From: Armatimonadota bacterium
Lineage (GTDB): Bacteria > Armatimonadota > Fimbriimonadia > Fimbriimonadales > ATM1
Direction of reading: 5' to 3'
Assembly (NCBI GenBank): GCA_013816225.1
Contig: JACDEQ010000066.1
Coordinates: forward strand, 1-9,749
Length of the DNA: 9,749 nucleotides
Shown here: positions 1 through 6,900 of the stretch, in pieces
How the letters are laid out: every line of letters starts with the position of its first letter
Numbering within the stretch: the stretch's first letter is position 1
Position numbers and translations under genes: made by a program
The notes under the pieces: generated by a model
What the model was told of the DNA's origin: nothing
Databases searched by the model: none
Seen by the model: the letters and a program-made list of their open reading frames with translations, nothing else

Positions 1-93
1 CTACGAGACATGCCTATCGGAGCCGACTTTCTTAAAACCAGCGTCTGGCATCGTGTACTCCCTTCGGGCTGGATTCCTTCCCGGCCATCAATA

Positions 94-345
94 CTAAAGA
101 CATTCTGCACGGCTTTGCCTCTCAATTGCATATCCAACCGAAACACCCGATGCCTCTCGTTCCAAAAGCGGCTGCGCAAAGCGTTCTTCTCTTTCTTGAT
201 CCATCCGGGCTCTGGGCAGGGGCACATTGAGATCGAGTTCCTGTAGGAGTGCCTGGGAAGCTTGGCCCATCTCCTCCCGCAAAAAGTAGCCATCATCCAC
301 AACCGGAAGTTCGGGTTCAGCGTGCAAGACTGCTGCGAAACTCAT
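94..345 (-). CDS. Small hypothetical protein downstream of the DNA methyltransferase (doubtful)
   Basis: An 83-residue open frame starts with ATG at 345, 33 nt after the methyltransferase stop and on the same strand. The translation is acidic in its first half (HAEPELPVVDDGYFLREE) with a charged, probably helical middle (RMDQEREERFAQPLLERE). I recognise no family, signal peptide or membrane segment. No good Shine-Dalgarno precedes the ATG. A second minus-strand frame over the same bases is also open, from ATG 293 to the window edge, so it is unclear which frame, if either, is coding, or whether one gene is frameshifted. The balanced composition and proximity to the methyltransferase favour this frame, with low confidence. 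Confidence 0.35.
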   Translation of the reverse strand: MSFAAVLHAEPELPVVDDGYFLREEMGQASQALLQELDLNVPLPRARMDQEREERFAQPLLEREASGVSVGYAIERQSRAECL

Positions 346-378
346 CGTCGTGTCGCGCGCTTATGCTAAGGGTGGGCG

Positions 379-1344
379 CTAGTTTCGGAAAGGCAGGTTA
401 TCGGCATTTGGCATGTATTCAGGCTTCTCTAATCTCTTTGCGATAAGGTCCCGGGACTTGGGATCGATATCTATGCCGATGGCGTGGCGGCCGTTTGCAA
501 GTGCTACTTCGATCGTTGTGCCTGACCCGACAAAGGGATCGAGGACTGTTCCGCCGACAGGGCTTCCCGCCAAGATGCAAGGCTCAATGAGTTTGGGCGG
601 AAAGACGGCGTAGTGTGGTCCTTTGAAAAGAGCAACAGGGACCGTCCAGACCGAGCGTTTGTTCTTGCCCAACGGATGGCACATGTCTATGGAGCGCAGA
701 CTGTTTGATCGGCCTCGTGGAGACGCGGATCCAGGCGGCGGCCGGTGGGCGTACCTCATTCTCCTCAGACTTGAAGCCATATGCGGCTCCCTGAGAGCAT
801 CGCTATCGTAGTAGTAGCGGCGGCCCTTGGAGAAAAGAAACATATATTCGTGGCAGCGGGTCGGCCGGTCTTTGACGCTTTCCGGGGTGCAGTTGGGTTT
901 ATGCCAGATGATATCGCAGCGCAGCAGCCAGCCGTCTCTTTGCATGGCCAAGGCAACTCTCCAGGGAATGCCGGCCAAGTTCTTGGGTGATAAGTTGCCG
1001 GACGAAGGCGTGGCGATCCGGACGTTCTGATGGCTCGATCTGGCCCGCGCCCCGAACTGACGAACATCTTTTCGACCGGCTGCCTTGCCGCTGCCAATGT
1101 AAGAGTCTCCGAGGTTGAGCCAGAGCGTGCCGTCATGACGGAGGACGCGCCGAGCTTTTCGAAAGACCTTGACAAGCCTTCGAACATATTGATCAACTGT
1201 CGGTTCCAATCCGATCTGTCCCTTGACCCCGTAGTCTCTCAGGAACCAGTACGGCGGGGAGGTAACGATTGCATGAACGGATTCCTCAGGCATATCCTTG
1301 AGGCAGGTTTCGGCGTCGCCGATGATGATCCGGCTGGTTGGCAT
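379..1344 (-). CDS. Solitary class-beta DNA methyltransferase (SPPY type, N4-cytosine or N6-adenine)
   Basis: This 321-aa protein should transfer a methyl group from S-adenosylmethionine to an exocyclic amino group of a DNA base. Motif IV, the catalytic loop, is TSPPYW at residues 28-33. The AdoMet-binding motif I is LDPFVGSGTT at 268-277, followed by AIGIDIDP at 288-295. Motif IV before motif I is the class-beta order. WLNLGDSY (75-82) and DGWLLRCDIIWHKPN (137-151) are typical of the family. SPPY is commoner in N4-cytosine enzymes, but the base cannot be assigned firmly. The arginine/serine-rich stretch near 190-220 lies where the target-recognition region is expected. No endonuclease gene is nearby, so it looks like an orphan, possibly phage-derived, enzyme. 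The ATG at 1344 has no clear Shine-Dalgarno; a possible promoter ends so close that the mRNA could be leaderless. Confidence 0.92.
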   Translation of the reverse strand: MPTSRIIIGDAETCLKDMPEESVHAIVTSPPYWFLRDYGVKGQIGLEPTVDQYVRRLVKVFRKARRVLRHDGTLWLNLGDSYIGSGKAAGRKDVRQFGARARSSHQNVRIATPSSGNLSPKNLAGIPWRVALAMQRDGWLLRCDIIWHKPNCTPESVKDRPTRCHEYMFLFSKGRRYYYDSDALREPHMASSLRRMRYAHRPPPGSASPRGRSNSLRSIDMCHPLGKNKRSVWTVPVALFKGPHYAVFPPKLIEPCILAGSPVGGTVLDPFVGSGTTIEVALANGRHAIGIDIDPKSRDLIAKRLEKPEYMPNADNLPFRN

Positions 1345-1350
1345 TTCGGA

Positions 1351-1379
1351 ACTTTAGATTGCTGTCTCGCAGCTGCCAA
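1351..1379 (-). promoter_or_regulatory. Candidate sigma70-type promoter for the methyltransferase
   Basis: On the minus strand TTGGCA (1379-1374) is followed after 17 nt by TAAAGT (1356-1351). These match the -35 and -10 consensus at 5 of 6 and 4 of 6 positions. Transcription would begin near 1344, the methyltransferase ATG itself, implying a leaderless or nearly leaderless message. That fits the absence of a Shine-Dalgarno. This is a sequence match only. Confidence 0.35.
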
Positions 1380-1406
1380 ATATCATCGCTCGAAAGCTCC
1401 GGATTA

Positions 1407-1435
1407 TTGACTTAGGCGTGTGCTATTGCTACCAT
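1407..1435 (+). promoter_or_regulatory. Candidate sigma70-type promoter for the 91-aa gene
   Basis: TTGACT (1407-1412) and TACCAT (1430-1435) are separated by exactly 17 nt, near-consensus for a housekeeping promoter (5/6 and 4/6). Transcription would start near 1442, right where the long stem-loop begins, so the whole hairpin would form the 5' end of the leader. That geometry supports the call, though no start-site data exist. Confidence 0.45.
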
Positions 1436-1441
1436 TTGCGC

Positions 1442-1494
1442 GTGATCGCCTTCTCCCTGGGGCTTCCCAATGGCCTTAGGGAGGAGGTGATCAC
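1442..1494 (+). promoter_or_regulatory. 22-bp leader stem-loop that sequesters the Shine-Dalgarno
   Basis: Bases 1442-1463 pair without interruption with 1473-1494 around a 9-nt loop (TTCCCAATG, 1464-1472). That is 22 pairs, of which four are G-U: 1448/1488, 1452/1484, 1459/1477 and 1460/1476. The 3' arm contains the entire ribosome-binding site of the gene starting at TTG 1498, three bases beyond the stem. The 5' arm therefore acts as a built-in anti-Shine-Dalgarno and itself resembles the 16S rRNA 3' end. Translation should be strongly repressed unless the stem is opened by a protein, a trans-acting RNA, coupled transcription or RNase III-like cleavage. The pairing is read directly; the regulatory role is inferred. 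Confidence 0.72.
1482..1492 (+). promoter_or_regulatory. Extended Shine-Dalgarno deciding the TTG start at 1498
   Basis: AGGAGGTGATC is an 11-nt exact complement of the conserved 3' end of bacterial 16S rRNA (GATCACCTCCT). It ends 5 nt before TTG 1498, and the AGGAGG core is 10 nt from that codon. In the gene's frame a TAG at 1477-1479 blocks any earlier start, so TTG is the first possible initiator. The next in-frame ATG (1576) would cut off 26 residues. Confidence 0.8.
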
Positions 1495-1497
1495 ATA

Positions 1498-1773
1498 TTG
1501 GAAGCGACACGTACCTTTGAGCTCGGCCAGATTGTCATAACGGCCCATGCTCTTGAAGTTCTTGATCCAGAAGCTATGTTGAATAGCCTCAGGCGTCACG
1601 CCAGAGGCGACTGGGGCGAACTTTGCGAGGAGGATAAGGCCGAGAACGAGCTTTCGCTCAGGGAAGGCTTCCGTTTACTCTCGGCCTATCATGACCGCAA
1701 CGGCGTCAAGTTCTGGATCATTACCGAGGCAGATCGGTCGGTAACGACAATTCTTCTTCCCGAAGATTACTAG
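1498..1773 (+). CDS. Conserved 91-aa hypothetical protein (GDWGELCEEDKxENE family)
   Basis: This small soluble acidic protein has no signal peptide or membrane segment. It carries two blocks I recognise from a widespread family of 90-100 aa proteins on plasmids, islands and chromosomes: ARGDWGELCEEDKAENE at 35-51 and ITEADRSVTTILLPEDY at 75-91. Databases usually call such proteins hypothetical or plasmid-related, sometimes with a misleading restriction-subunit label; I know of no established biochemical role. The N-terminal FELGQIVITAHALEVL (7-22) is also typical. Length is normal, so the gene is intact. It starts with TTG behind an unusually strong but hairpin-buried Shine-Dalgarno and ends in an intrinsic terminator, forming a self-contained unit divergent from the methyltransferase. 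A functional link with that enzyme is possible but unsupported. Confidence 0.86.
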   Translation: MEATRTFELGQIVITAHALEVLDPEAMLNSLRRHARGDWGELCEEDKAENELSLREGFRLLSAYHDRNGVKFWIITEADRSVTTILLPEDY

Positions 1774-1803
1774 GGCAGCCAAGCGGCTGCCCTTTACCTT
1801 TTT
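1773..1803 (+). terminator. Intrinsic terminator of the 91-aa gene
   Basis: A perfect 8-bp G+C-rich stem, GGGCAGCC (1773-1780) with GGCTGCCC (1785-1792), closes a 4-nt AAGC loop. It is followed by the T-rich run TTTACCTTTTT (1793-1803). The stem begins on the last base of the TAG stop codon. This is a classical Rho-independent terminator. Confidence 0.87.
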
Positions 1804-2375
1804 CAAATGGGGGCAGACCATTGGTTAGTCACATGTAAGTGAGCTCCTCTTACCTTTGCCAAGGACTCGAAGATAGCCACACCGCCAATTCGCGTCGCTT
1901 GCTCAATTTACGAGTGTCGTTGTCTTGCCATCGCCGGTGTAATCGCAACGACCCGCGGTACACAACTCACCAATTTCATCTCAATCAAGCCAACCGACCG
2001 CCGCTCGAGGTTGTTCCTTGAAGGCGTCTGCATATGGAGGAAAGCCCTGTCGAACAACGGGCAGCTACTAACAAATGCGCAGCACTTATTCCGCTTAAAA
2101 ACTGTCTCCACCCATCACCGAAGTCGCAATACGGAGCAATGTCCGTCCGCGCCGAAGAACTTGAGACGCCCAGTAGCCCGATGCCAAAGGCGAAGCCGTC
2201 CTACGAATAACTGCGGACGAAGGAAGTCCAGCACTCCGAAGCAGTCAGCCAGACCATTTCCGACGACAAACCAGTAGCGCCCAAAATGAATCTCCTGGCG
2301 TTGTTCTGAGCATTCTGGCTGATCTGTAAATCTCGAAATAAATCGAAACCCTCGATGTAGAATATTCGAAGATCT
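1804..2375. other. Gene-poor spacer between the terminator and the second small membrane protein
   Basis: I found no convincing gene, RNA or mobile element in these 572 bases. A plus-strand frame stays open from 1843 to about 2277, but its only plausible starts are late (for example TTG 2011) and its far end is a biased Arg/Pro/Ser/Thr-rich string typical of non-coding frames. Minus-strand frames at 1908-2111 and 2201-2392 resemble no family I know. The 2201-2392 frame would start inside the end of the small membrane-protein gene. A short weak hairpin lies just beyond that gene (about 2345-2359, ATCGA/TCGAT on the minus strand). The stretch may be eroded mobile or RHS-cassette DNA, but nothing shows that. 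Confidence 0.5.
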
Positions 2376-2666
2376 TTAGTTGCTCTTATCATTCGCTCCG
2401 CGGTCTAGTCTGTTCCGACCTGCAATCATGTAAATCGCGCCAGAAGCGCAAAGTATCGACAGGGTCAAAACTAAGGCGGAGTGGGCACCGATATTCGTTG
2501 CAACAATCGGTGCCAGCATAACTACCAATACTGGAAGACGACGCGTTTCCCAGTACCGTGCTTTCGTCGACTCAGCTCCTCGGCCCGTTTCAGTAACGAA
2601 GAGCAATATTAAGACCATGGTTAGTGCTACATTGCCTGCAACGGCGAGAATAGCTGCACTTGTCAT
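2376..2666 (-). CDS. Small three-helix membrane protein, candidate immunity partner of the displaced RHS tip
   Basis: This 96-aa hydrophobic protein has three likely membrane helices, at about residues 3-25, 44-60 and 63-84, separated by a basic loop (KARYWETRR, 36-44) and ending in a hydrophilic tail. I chose ATG 2666 because it overlaps the preceding RHS-end stop codon as ATGA (2666-2663), the same junction seen at the two other genes of this array. A TTG two codons upstream is less likely. Its place right behind a hydrophobic RHS tip, and its three-helix layout shared with the 3532-3900 protein, suggest an immunity or partner protein at the inner membrane. I recognise no named family. It appears intact although the RHS piece before it is broken, so it might persist as an orphan immunity gene. 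Confidence 0.66.
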   Translation of the reverse strand: MTSAAILAVAGNVALTMVLILLFVTETGRGAESTKARYWETRRLPVLVVMLAPIVATNIGAHSALVLTLSILCASGAIYMIAGRNRLDRGANDKSN

Positions 2667-3031
2667 GGCCAATCAGTATTCAACAGGAAGGCCGTAACGA
2701 GCAGGCCGTAGACAAAGGCGGCCTGAACCGCGGGGGCGGCCTTGGTCTTTGACCCGATTGCAGTGGACGCAACTGACGCTGCGAGCCACTTATCTATCAC
2801 AAACCAATCCAGCATTGTCAGACCAGCACCGAAATACCAGTCGATATCCATCCCGTTTATTGCCATGGTCATGAAAATAAGGGAGTACCTGGCAAATTGA
2901 ATGGCGCTTGTCACTTCCGCCGGCGTTATCGCAAGGGCTGCTTGCGCAGCCGAAGCCATTAGTAGCGCTATCCCAGCCCCGTACGTCAGCGTGCCAAAGA
3001 GGCTCCTCAGGACGTCGTCCCAGGTTGCTTC

Positions 3032-3413
3032 CTTGCCAGTAACATCATGCTTGGTGACGGGGCTATTTGCCGCGTACCCGAACCAGTTCCAGCCATCGCG
3101 CCCGGGATCTTGCGAAATGAATCGTCCTGTCCCCGGCTCGTAGTACCGCGCACGCATATAGATGAGCCCACTCTCCGCAATCCCTCCTGTGTCCCAGATT
3201 CGCGACATAGCCTTGCTCGGGGCCACTCCCGTCGCGAATCCCGCCCCAGGCGTCGTACTTCCGATTGTTTTGGCGCTCATAGTAGGGTGCGTTCTCCGTA
3301 CGAGACAGTGTCGCGATCATGTTGCCATGGCCGTCATACACGGGGTAGGAGGCGGTCTTGTTCTGGTTCGGATCAGTCACCTCGATGCCGTCGACGCCTC
3401 TCGCCTCGAGCGC
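3032..3413 (-). repeat. Direct repeat of the RHS core, displaced copy
   Basis: This 382-nt segment is an imperfect direct repeat of 4302-4685 (384 nt), with the coding sense on the same strand. The length difference fits one missing codon plus the one-base insertion near 3180. Similarity stops at the core/tip boundary (DVTGK versus DFSGK). That is the pattern expected when core homology is used to exchange tips. Confidence 0.75.
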
Positions 3414-3416
3414 ATC

Positions 3417-3482
3417 GTTTCCAGTTGAGTCGACTTTGCAAATGGAATTGTTTGCGGAGTAAACAAACCAGTTCCAACCACC
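3417..3482 (-). repeat. Short second remnant of an RHS core end
   Basis: Read on the minus strand these bases give GGWNWFVYSANNSICKVDST and then GN. The 63 nt from 3479 to 3417 align without a gap to the intact core end at 4364-4302 (GWNWYVYASGNPVNLVDF, then SGK). Immediately after it the sequence jumps back to an earlier point of the core (ALEARGVDG). The piece is therefore a scar of an additional core copy whose tip is missing. Confidence 0.7.
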
Positions 3483-3531
3483 TCATCACGGGCGCAACGC
3501 TCCTTCGGCGCAGTGAATAATGGCGACTCTG

Positions 3532-3900
3532 TTATGGCGCATCGCGGTCGCCTTTGTCTGCGCCCTTGCTTTTAGTTCCGAAGAGTGACCCAAACTTCCT
3601 TGCATACAAAGGGCGAACGTCCCAGCCGGTTGGTGATCGCCAAGTCAAAATGCTAATGAGAGTGAGCGCAATTACTCCAAATGCTAGCAACCATGGCCAG
3701 AAAGCGTTCGTATGTTCTTGCGTGAATTCTGCGAGAATGATCGGCGAAAATGCCAGTATGTAGTGCGCAGCAATGAATAATTCTCTGGCATACTTCTCCG
3801 AAAACAGAAATCTGCGCGGTGAGAACGTTTGTGCTCTGACAATTGCCATTAACGCAAAGAGGCAATAAAAGAACTTAATGGAGTCGGGCATAGCATTCAT
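3532..3900 (-). CDS. Three-helix membrane protein, candidate immunity partner of the RHS tip
   Basis: This 122-aa protein has likely membrane helices at about residues 8-24, 41-59 and 67-87, then a basic hydrophilic tail (RPLYARKFGSLFGTKSKGADK, near 96-116). ATG 3900 overlaps the RHS stop TGA as ATGA (3900-3897), indicating translational coupling and one-to-one production with the RHS protein. Small genes right behind RHS or other polymorphic toxins usually encode cognate immunity proteins. Because the RHS tip is itself hydrophobic, a membrane-resident antagonist makes sense. It shares the three-helix layout of the 2376-2666 protein and a loosely similar block in helix 2 (LAFSPIIL versus VMLAPIVA). 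I recognise no named family; a structural partner or chaperone is the main alternative. Confidence 0.72.
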   Translation of the reverse strand: MNAMPDSIKFFYCLFALMAIVRAQTFSPRRFLFSEKYARELFIAAHYILAFSPIILAEFTQEHTNAFWPWLLAFGVIALTLISILTWRSPTGWDVRPLYARKFGSLFGTKSKGADKGDRDAP

Positions 3901-6900
3901 CCAAGCGGAAAGGGGCTCATTACATCCTGTATGTCAAGACCCAGCAAGAGTGATTGGACGTACCAGGAATAAGCTGTACACAGGATCACGGCGTTCGCGG
4001 CCGCTGTCCGGCTTCCCGCAGCCAAAGCAGTTGCCTGCTGAGCCATCATTTTGTTTATGCCTCGCAAAAGTATCAGTTCAAGAACGAGGGCCATTGCAGC
4101 TGAGCCAGCTTTAGACGCTGGCGAAATGTCTGACCAGACCGACGCGATGGCTAGGCTCGCGACACCGGCTTGAGCAAACTGAACGGCGAGCGTAACACTA
4201 GCAACGTCTTTCGCGTAGGTAGCGGTGATAATCGCACTGGTGAGTAACGTCCACCCCACTGCAAAGAAGAACCCTCCGCCTGCTCCGAAGTGTACGTCGA
4301 ACTTACCGGAGAAATCGACGAGGTTTACCGGATTTCCAGAAGCATAAACGTACCAGTTCCACCCATCCATGGCGGGGTCTTCTGAAATAAACCGCCCAGT
4401 TCCCGGCTCGTAGTACCGCGCCCTCATGTACGTCAGCCCGCTCTCCGCATCCCGCCTATGCCCAAGGTTCGCAACATAGCCCTGCTGGGGGCCGGAACCG
4501 GCGCGAATTTCACCCCAAGCGCCGTACTTGCGATCGTCTATCCGGTCATAGTAGGGTAAGTTGAGGTTGCGCTTTAGCGTCGCGATCATGTTGCCGTGGC
4601 CGTCGTACACGGGGTAGACGGCGATCTTGGTGGTCCCGTCGGGGAGCGTGGTCTCGAATCCGTCGATGCCTCTCGCCCCCAGCGCATAGCGGGTGACCGT
4701 CTTCTGCGGCGTAATCTGCCCGACTGTGTAGTCCTCCTCAAACCCCATCTGGCCATCGTAGTAGTACCTCGTGGTGGGTTTGTTCACCGCCCATATCTCG
4801 TCGTAGTGCCCGCTAGACTGTTGCGCCGACTGTTGCGATTCATCATCGACCCACGTGATCGTCAGACCTTCGACCTTCTTCGCACGCAGCCCATCGACCC
4901 GGTACGTATACTTAGCCCCTTGCGTCGTGCTGCATGTCGAATTCAGCCTACCAAGCTCGTCCCAAACGTATCTCTGCACCGACGACTGCCCGTAGTTCTT
5001 CCACGTCCGATTCCCCAAGATGTCGTTCTGGTAAACCGCGCCGCCCGGCGAAGCGGTCATCCGGTTGAGCTTGTCGTAACTGTAGCCTGCGGGAACGGAT
5101 CGGTTTCCAGCGCCGTCGTAGTCCCAAGCCCCCGACTCGCCACCATAGTTGGCGCTTGTCAGCTGCCCGAGCGGGTCGTATCCGTAGGTCTCGTTTCGAT
5201 CCTGCACCCAAGCCGTGCCATTCCAATCGTAGTAAGCAGCGTCTGTGCGCAGCCCCGTGTCATTGTTGTAGGTATAGGCTTGCTTCGTGATTCCTGTGTA
5301 ATCGTAGCGCTCATCGTTCCAGGTTAGAGGATCGTCGATATATGTCCCGAAGAGTGTGTACAAGTCAGATATTCGCCCACCTCCATCATAGAGATAGTAG
5401 GCGTGCCCCCGCTTGCCGGCGGGATACGCGGCGTATGGTTGTTCAAATCCACCAACCACAAAGGGACTTTGCATGAACGCGGAATGCACCAGCCGCCCCG
5501 CGGAGTCGTAGGAATGGTGGAACTGCTCGCGCTGGATTCCCTGCCCGCCGTTCGTCACGGCCGTCATCGTCCTGAACACGCGCCTGTCGTCCGTCGTCCC
5601 CACGCCGATGTGGTCGGCATAGGTGTATTCGGTTATACCGTTCGGTGTCGTATACTTGGTGGAGGCTCTGTCGCCTGCCGTATTGTAGGTGTAATCGACC
5701 CGATAGATCTCGGGGTTGAGAAGGACGATATTCAGTTCGCGAGTTCTTTGAACCTGACCCCTTTCTCCTAGATTGCCGACGTCCACCGGGAAGTAAGTTA
5801 TTTCTTGCCGAAGATTCGAAACGTGGTCTGTGGCGGTTAGCAACATTCCCTTATTGCCGGGGTATTGAGTGCCGTATGTATACCGGGCCAGATCTTTGGG
5901 TGTGCCACTCGTTCGCCTGACTAGGGTGACATTGCCGGCATCGTCGTAGGAAGCCCTAATGACACGACCCGAGGCGTCTTGGACATCGATGGCCCGGCCG
6001 ACTTCATCGAAGTCCAGCGTTTGCGTCGTCCTATTGATTCCCCCGAAGTCCTCCTCGACCATCGTGGCGTTGCCGAAGGTGCCGGGCGCATCCGAGTACG
6101 TCGTTCTCGTTGTAACCGTCGCGCCCTGCGGCGCTCGCTTGACGACGGTTAGCGGCCTGCCCACGTTGTCGTAGGTGAATTGCGCCGAAGGCGTACCGCT
6201 TGTGACGGCTACGTTCTGCCTCCAAGGAAAAGGGTTGTTCGGATCGAAGGGGTACAAGAAGTCGCTGTGCTTTTCGTCATAGACCGCCTTTACCTGGCCC
6301 TTTCCCAGCGAGTCGGTCGAGGTGAAATAGTCAGTAAAGGAAATGTTCCCCGCTGGGTCCCGAACCGCCTTTTGCTGGTAATACTTGTCGGCTCCCCAGT
6401 AGGCATAGTAGATTATCTTGGTGTTTTCATCTGGGCCGGAGCCAAATAGGAAGCGCTGCTCCTTAACTTCCTTGCGAAGGGGAGCCCCGAAGTAGTTGTA
6501 ATTCGTGGTCGTAGTGACCCATGCCTTTTCGATGAATGGAATCCCGCCCGTGTCCGATTGAAAAGTGTTAGCGGCAAATCGGCGACGGGTTTCAGTATCA
6601 TCTACTGGCGAACGTCGGATTCGGCTCTGCGACGTAATTAGGTCTTGCGTGTAAAGGTCGTATATGTTGTCCGAAGCATGGTTGTCGATCTCGTAGAACC
6701 TCTGAAGGTTGACCTGGAAGACGCTTGCGCCGGCGAGGTTATACCGTTCCGCATCCACATAGAGGATGCGATCGACCTCGCCTCCATTGAGGACCAGCGC
6801 AGCTCCCGAGCGCCGCCTGTGATCGCCCCCGAATAAGAAGATGGGGGCTTCGCTCCCAACTCCGAGTCTGTTTCGAAAATGCAATACGGAGCCGTTTGGA

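Larger units (their letters stand above)
2663..3482 (-). pseudogene. Displaced, frameshifted RHS C-terminal end with a second hydrophobic tip
   Basis: This is a headless RHS 3' end, not a complete gene. From 3413 to 3032 it parallels the end of the intact RHS gene (4685-4302): PVYDGHGNMIATL, GYVANLGHRRD, then YMRARYYEPGTGRFIS and DGWNWFGY, ending with DVTGK. One extra A near 3179-3180 shifts the frame between GHRRD and ESGLIYM; comparison with the intact copy (TCCGCAT versus TCCGCAATC, plus strand) shows it clearly. After the core, 122 residues form a hydrophobic tip with several likely membrane helices. A further short core end (3482-3417) is fused in front. There is no N-terminus or signal peptide. 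Known RHS biology predicts such displaced tips as spare cassettes or decayed leftovers. The portion from about 3280 to 2663 could in principle still be translated alone in the shifted frame. Confidence 0.78.

Noticed and set aside
1..48. Very short minus-strand ORF MPDAGFKKVGSDRHVS after a purine-rich stretch
   Set aside because: Sixteen codons ending at the window edge, with no independent support.
765..1196. 143-aa minus-strand ORF inside the methyltransferase
   Set aside because: It is a shifted-frame shadow of the methyltransferase, which has all its motifs in the main frame.
1843..2277. Long plus-strand open frame in the spacer
   Set aside because: No good early start or ribosome-binding site, no recognisable motif, and a strongly biased Arg/Pro/Ser/Thr-rich end; most likely chance.
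2201..2392. 63-aa minus-strand ORF after the second small membrane protein
   Set aside because: It begins inside the end of that gene with no ribosome-binding site and resembles nothing; too weak to call.
3047..3520. 157-aa plus-strand ORF over the displaced RHS copy
   Set aside because: It is the complement of RHS core sequence with an arginine-rich translation; the homologous reading is on the minus strand.
4596..5327. 243-aa plus-strand ORF
   Set aside because: It is antisense to the RHS repeat region and rich in Val/Arg/Pro, a typical mirror frame of a repetitive coding sequence.
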